Assembly: GCF_009695935.1 (NCBI RefSeq) | Contig: NZ_VUMY01000001.1 | Span: 62,001 to 126,000 of the forward strand | Source: Mobiluncus porci | Lineage (GTDB): Bacteria > Actinomycetota > Actinomycetes > Actinomycetales > Actinomycetaceae | Length of the DNA stretch: 64,000 bases | Reading direction: 5' to 3' | Shown: one piece after another, positions 61,979 through 64,000 of the stretch | Layout: every line of letters begins with the position of its first letter | How positions within the stretch are numbered: the stretch's first letter is position 1 | Translations under genes and position numbers: made by a program | Notes under the pieces: model-generated | Told to the model about the DNA's origin: nothing | The model's database searches: none | Seen by the model: the letters and a program-made list of their open reading frames with translations, nothing else

Positions 61979-63346
61979 TCAGCCGTGCAACGGTTTTCCG
62001 GCCAAGGCCATGGCTGCTTCGCCAATCATCTCGTTTTGAGTCGGGTGAGTGTGGGTGAGGTAGGCCAAATCTTCAGCGTCAGCTTCCCAGTTCACGATGA
62101 GTTGTCCCTCACCGATTTGTTCACCAATGCGCTGTCCCAGGGCGTGGAAGCCCACAATCGGGCCGTCTTTTACCTGGACAAGTTTCACGAAGCCAGCGGC
62201 CTTGAGCATCTGCGACTTCGCGTTACCGAGCATATTCGACTTGGCAGACACGATATTCTCGGCGCCATAGACTTCCTTCGCCTTCGCCTCGGTGAGACCC
62301 ACGGAGGCAATTTCCGGTTCACAGAAGGTCACGCGCGGAACGTTATCGTTGTCAACCACGCGCGGGTTCAATCCAGCAATTTCTTCGGCGACGAAAATGC
62401 CTTGCATCATGGCGCGGTGGGCCAACTGTAGACCAGGCACAATGTCGCCTACGGCAAAGATGTTGCCGACGCCGGTGTGGAGGCGCTCGTTAGCCAGCAC
62501 GAAACCGCGATCCATCGGGATGCCCTGTTCCTCGTAACCCATGTCGGCGGTGTTCGGGCCACGGCCAATCGCCACCAGGAGATAGTCGGCGCGGAACTGT
62601 TGACCGTCCTCGGTGTTTACGGTCACGCCGGACTCGTCTTCTTGAGCGTTCGCAAAACGGGTGCCGGTCAAGAAGTTAATCCCGCGAGATTTGAAGGCCT
62701 TTTCGAGTCCCTTGGAGACATCCTCGTCTTCGTTCGGGACTAGATGGGGGAGAGCCTCAATAATGGTGACTTCAGCGCCGAAAGACTTCCAGACGCTTGC
62801 GAACTCCACCCCGATAACGCCGCCGCCAAGAATCACGACGGAGCTCGGCACGTGGTCGAGGAACAGAGCGTGTTCTGAGCCGAGGATACGGTTGCCGAGG
62901 TTCATACCGAGCGATTTGGTGAAGGAACCGGAGGCGAGAACGACGTTTTTACCGTGCAAAACCCGCTCGCCCACGGTGACGGTGTCCGGGCCGGTCAAGC
63001 GACCGCGACCATTGACGAGTTCAACCTTGTGGGCTTTCACGAGATGCTGGAGACCCTTATACATTTTGTTCACGACACCGGACTGGAATTCCAAAACCTT
63101 TGCCATATCGATGCCAGTGAATGACGAAGCGATGCCCCAATCGAGACTTTCATGAACCGTGTCGGCGACCTCGGCGGCACGCAACAAAGCCTTGGTGGGG
63201 ATGCAGCCACGGTGCAAGCAGGTGCCGCCGACTTTGTCTTCTTCTACCATCGCCACGCTCATGCCCAGGCCGGTAGCCCGTAAAGCGCAAGCGTAACCGG
63301 CATTTCCGCCGCCCAAAATGACGATGTCATAAGTTTCTTCGCTCAA
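61979..63346 (-). CDS. lpdA: Dihydrolipoyl dehydrogenase
   Basis: The enzyme re-oxidises lipoyl groups of 2-oxoacid dehydrogenases or the glycine cleavage system. The start chosen is the TTG at 63346 with GGAG 5 nt upstream; a TTG four codons earlier (63358) lacks one. The 455-residue product has the FAD site YDIVILGGGNAGYACALRA, the redox disulfide GGTCLHRGCIPTKALL, the NAD site SVVILGGGVIGVEFASVWKS, IFAVGDIVPGLQLAH and the C-terminal His-Glu pair THTHPTQNEMIGEAA. The lipoyl protein gene follows directly. Confidence 0.95.
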   Translation of the reverse strand: MSEETYDIVILGGGNAGYACALRATGLGMSVAMVEEDKVGGTCLHRGCIPTKALLRAAEVADTVHESLDWGIASSFTGIDMAKVLEFQSGVVNKMYKGLQHLVKAHKVELVNGRGRLTGPDTVTVGERVLHGKNVVLASGSFTKSLGMNLGNRILGSEHALFLDHVPSSVVILGGGVIGVEFASVWKSFGAEVTIIEALPHLVPNEDEDVSKGLEKAFKSRGINFLTGTRFANAQEDESGVTVNTEDGQQFRADYLLVAIGRGPNTADMGYEEQGIPMDRGFVLANERLHTGVGNIFAVGDIVPGLQLAHRAMMQGIFVAEEIAGLNPRVVDNDNVPRVTFCEPEIASVGLTEAKAKEVYGAENIVSAKSNMLGNAKSQMLKAAGFVKLVQVKDGPIVGFHALGQRIGEQIGEGQLIVNWEADAEDLAYLTHTHPTQNEMIGEAAMALAGKPLHG

Positions 63347-63467
63347 AATAAACTCCAATGTTTTTGTTGGGACTAAATACCTATGACCTCTATTCTGTCA
63401 CGAATTTTTCTCGATGTCCTCCAGATAAACTGGGTCTTTGAACGGCCTTTACGTCATGTTTAATGTG

Positions 63468-63529
63468 AAACGATGGGGGCGTGCTTTTTCGTCCCACTTT
63501 TGGGACGATAAAGCACGCCCCCACCGTTT
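63468..63529 (-). terminator. Long hairpin between leucyl aminopeptidase and lpdA
   Basis: The two halves pair over about 27 bp with two mismatches, including a 14-bp block TGGGGGCGTGCTTT/AAAGCACGCCCCCA and a 7-bp block TCGTCCC/GGGACGA, with loop ACTTTT. It starts 8 nt after the aminopeptidase stop and probably ends that transcript, though no U run follows. Confidence 0.65.
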
Positions 63530-63536
63530 CAGCAGG

Positions 63537-64000
63537 TCAGAGGCGCTCGATGAGGTCAATCAGGGTGCGAAGCCCGTAGCCGGTGCCGCCCTTTGGGGTG
63601 TAGCCCCAGGCTGAGCCCTTGTTGAAGCCGGGGCCGGCAATATCGACGTGAGCCCAACGCGCGCCCTTGGTGAAGTGTTTCAAGAACAATCCCGCCAGAG
63701 GCATTCCGCCCTCACGTTTAGTGCCGGAGTTACGTAAATCTGCGATGTCAGACTTCAAGTCATCCGCCAGGTGCTCCGGCAGGGGGCAAGGCCATGCCAT
63801 CTCGCCGCTTCGCTTGGCTGCCTCGAAGTAATCGTCTTTGGCTGAACCCATCACGCCGGCCATGCGGGAACCGAGCGCTACAATCTGAGCCCCGGTCAGG
63901 GTGGCCATATCGACGATTAAGTCAGGTTTTTCCCCAACTGCCATCGCGATGCCGTCGGCCAACACCAAGCGCCCCTCCGCGTCCGTGTTGGTGACCTCCA
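63537..64000 (-). CDS. pepA: Leucyl aminopeptidase (M17 family), C-terminal part
   Basis: The last 154 codons are in the window; the 5' part lies beyond the right edge. At the edge the frame reads EVTNTDAEGRLVLADG, the M17 metal-binding and active-site segment (NTDAEGR). It is followed by LIVDMATLTGAQIVALGSRM and the C-terminal AHVDIAGPGFNKGSAWGYTP. The enzyme removes N-terminal residues from peptides using two metal ions. In mycobacteria pepB (Rv2213) also lies close to dlaT, so synteny agrees. Confidence 0.93.
   Translation of the reverse strand, partial: EVTNTDAEGRLVLADGIAMAVGEKPDLIVDMATLTGAQIVALGSRMAGVMGSAKDDYFEAAKRSGEMAWPCPLPEHLADDLKSDIADLRNSGTKREGGMPLAGLFLKHFTKGARWAHVDIAGPGFNKGSAWGYTPKGGTGYGLRTLIDLIERL

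Overview
The window reads as a chromosomal segment of an actinobacterium of moderate GC content. Evidence is the frequent GTG/TTG starts and the many 4-nt start/stop overlaps. The gene orders also match, from memory, two Mycobacterium tuberculosis neighbourhoods: Rv1691 to Rv1700 (TPR/HAD, tlyA, nadK, recN, steA, mctB, pyrG, Nudix) and Rv2213 to Rv2222c (pepB, dlaT, DUF4191, glnE, glnA2). A sortase-anchored giant surface protein and a generally compact gene set would fit a host-associated Actinomycetaceae member. A Mobiluncus-like organism is only a guess.

Layout. Positions 1-4123 (minus strand) hold a ROK kinase fragment with a SIS sugar isomerase, an EcsC-like protein, MscL, RNase H and a DUF817 membrane protein. 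Positions 4185-19073 (plus) form one long, tightly overlapped run: an RG-rich/TPR/HAD fusion, a small conserved protein, TlyA, a small unknown, NadK, RecN, SteA, MctB, then a MraY-like/MurJ-like/glycosyltransferase cassette, PyrG and a Nudix hydrolase. Positions 19074-19598 hold a cell-wall-binding remnant, a strong hairpin and a candidate operator. Positions 19599-22823 are a CUT1 sugar ABC transporter without its ATPase. Positions 23013-29944 encode a roughly 2300-residue surface protein whose start region carries a G10 tract.

Positions 30053-36939 are a complete SUF iron-sulfur cluster operon (sufR-B-D-Rieske-C-S-U-T). Positions 37038-40860 (minus) are a TelA/XpaC cluster whose first gene, a binding-protein/VWA fusion, has decayed. 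Positions 40956-43295 hold SixA, a Y-family polymerase and its small partner. Positions 43377-47884 hold SerB, divergent glgC/glgA and an orphan ABC ATPase. Positions 47895-53208 hold GlnA2, GlnE and a histidine phosphatase. Positions 53251-58401 hold a DUF4190 protein, a PAP2 phosphatase, an amino-acid ABC transporter and a DUF4191 protein. Positions 58525-64000 hold a membrane pseudokinase, a triple-lipoyl E2-like protein without a catalytic domain, Lpd and the end of leucyl aminopeptidase.

Most of the window is housekeeping. The most unusual features are: the poly-G tract, which puts the best start codon of the giant adhesin out of frame in this copy (likely phase variation); the lipoyl scaffold lacking an acyltransferase domain; two families of short palindromic dispersed repeats, each with one copy inside a coding region; the RG-rich/TPR/HAD fusion; the clearly traceable VWA-binding-protein pseudogene; and a transmembrane pseudokinase. 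I found no tRNA, rRNA, CRISPR array, IS element or prophage.
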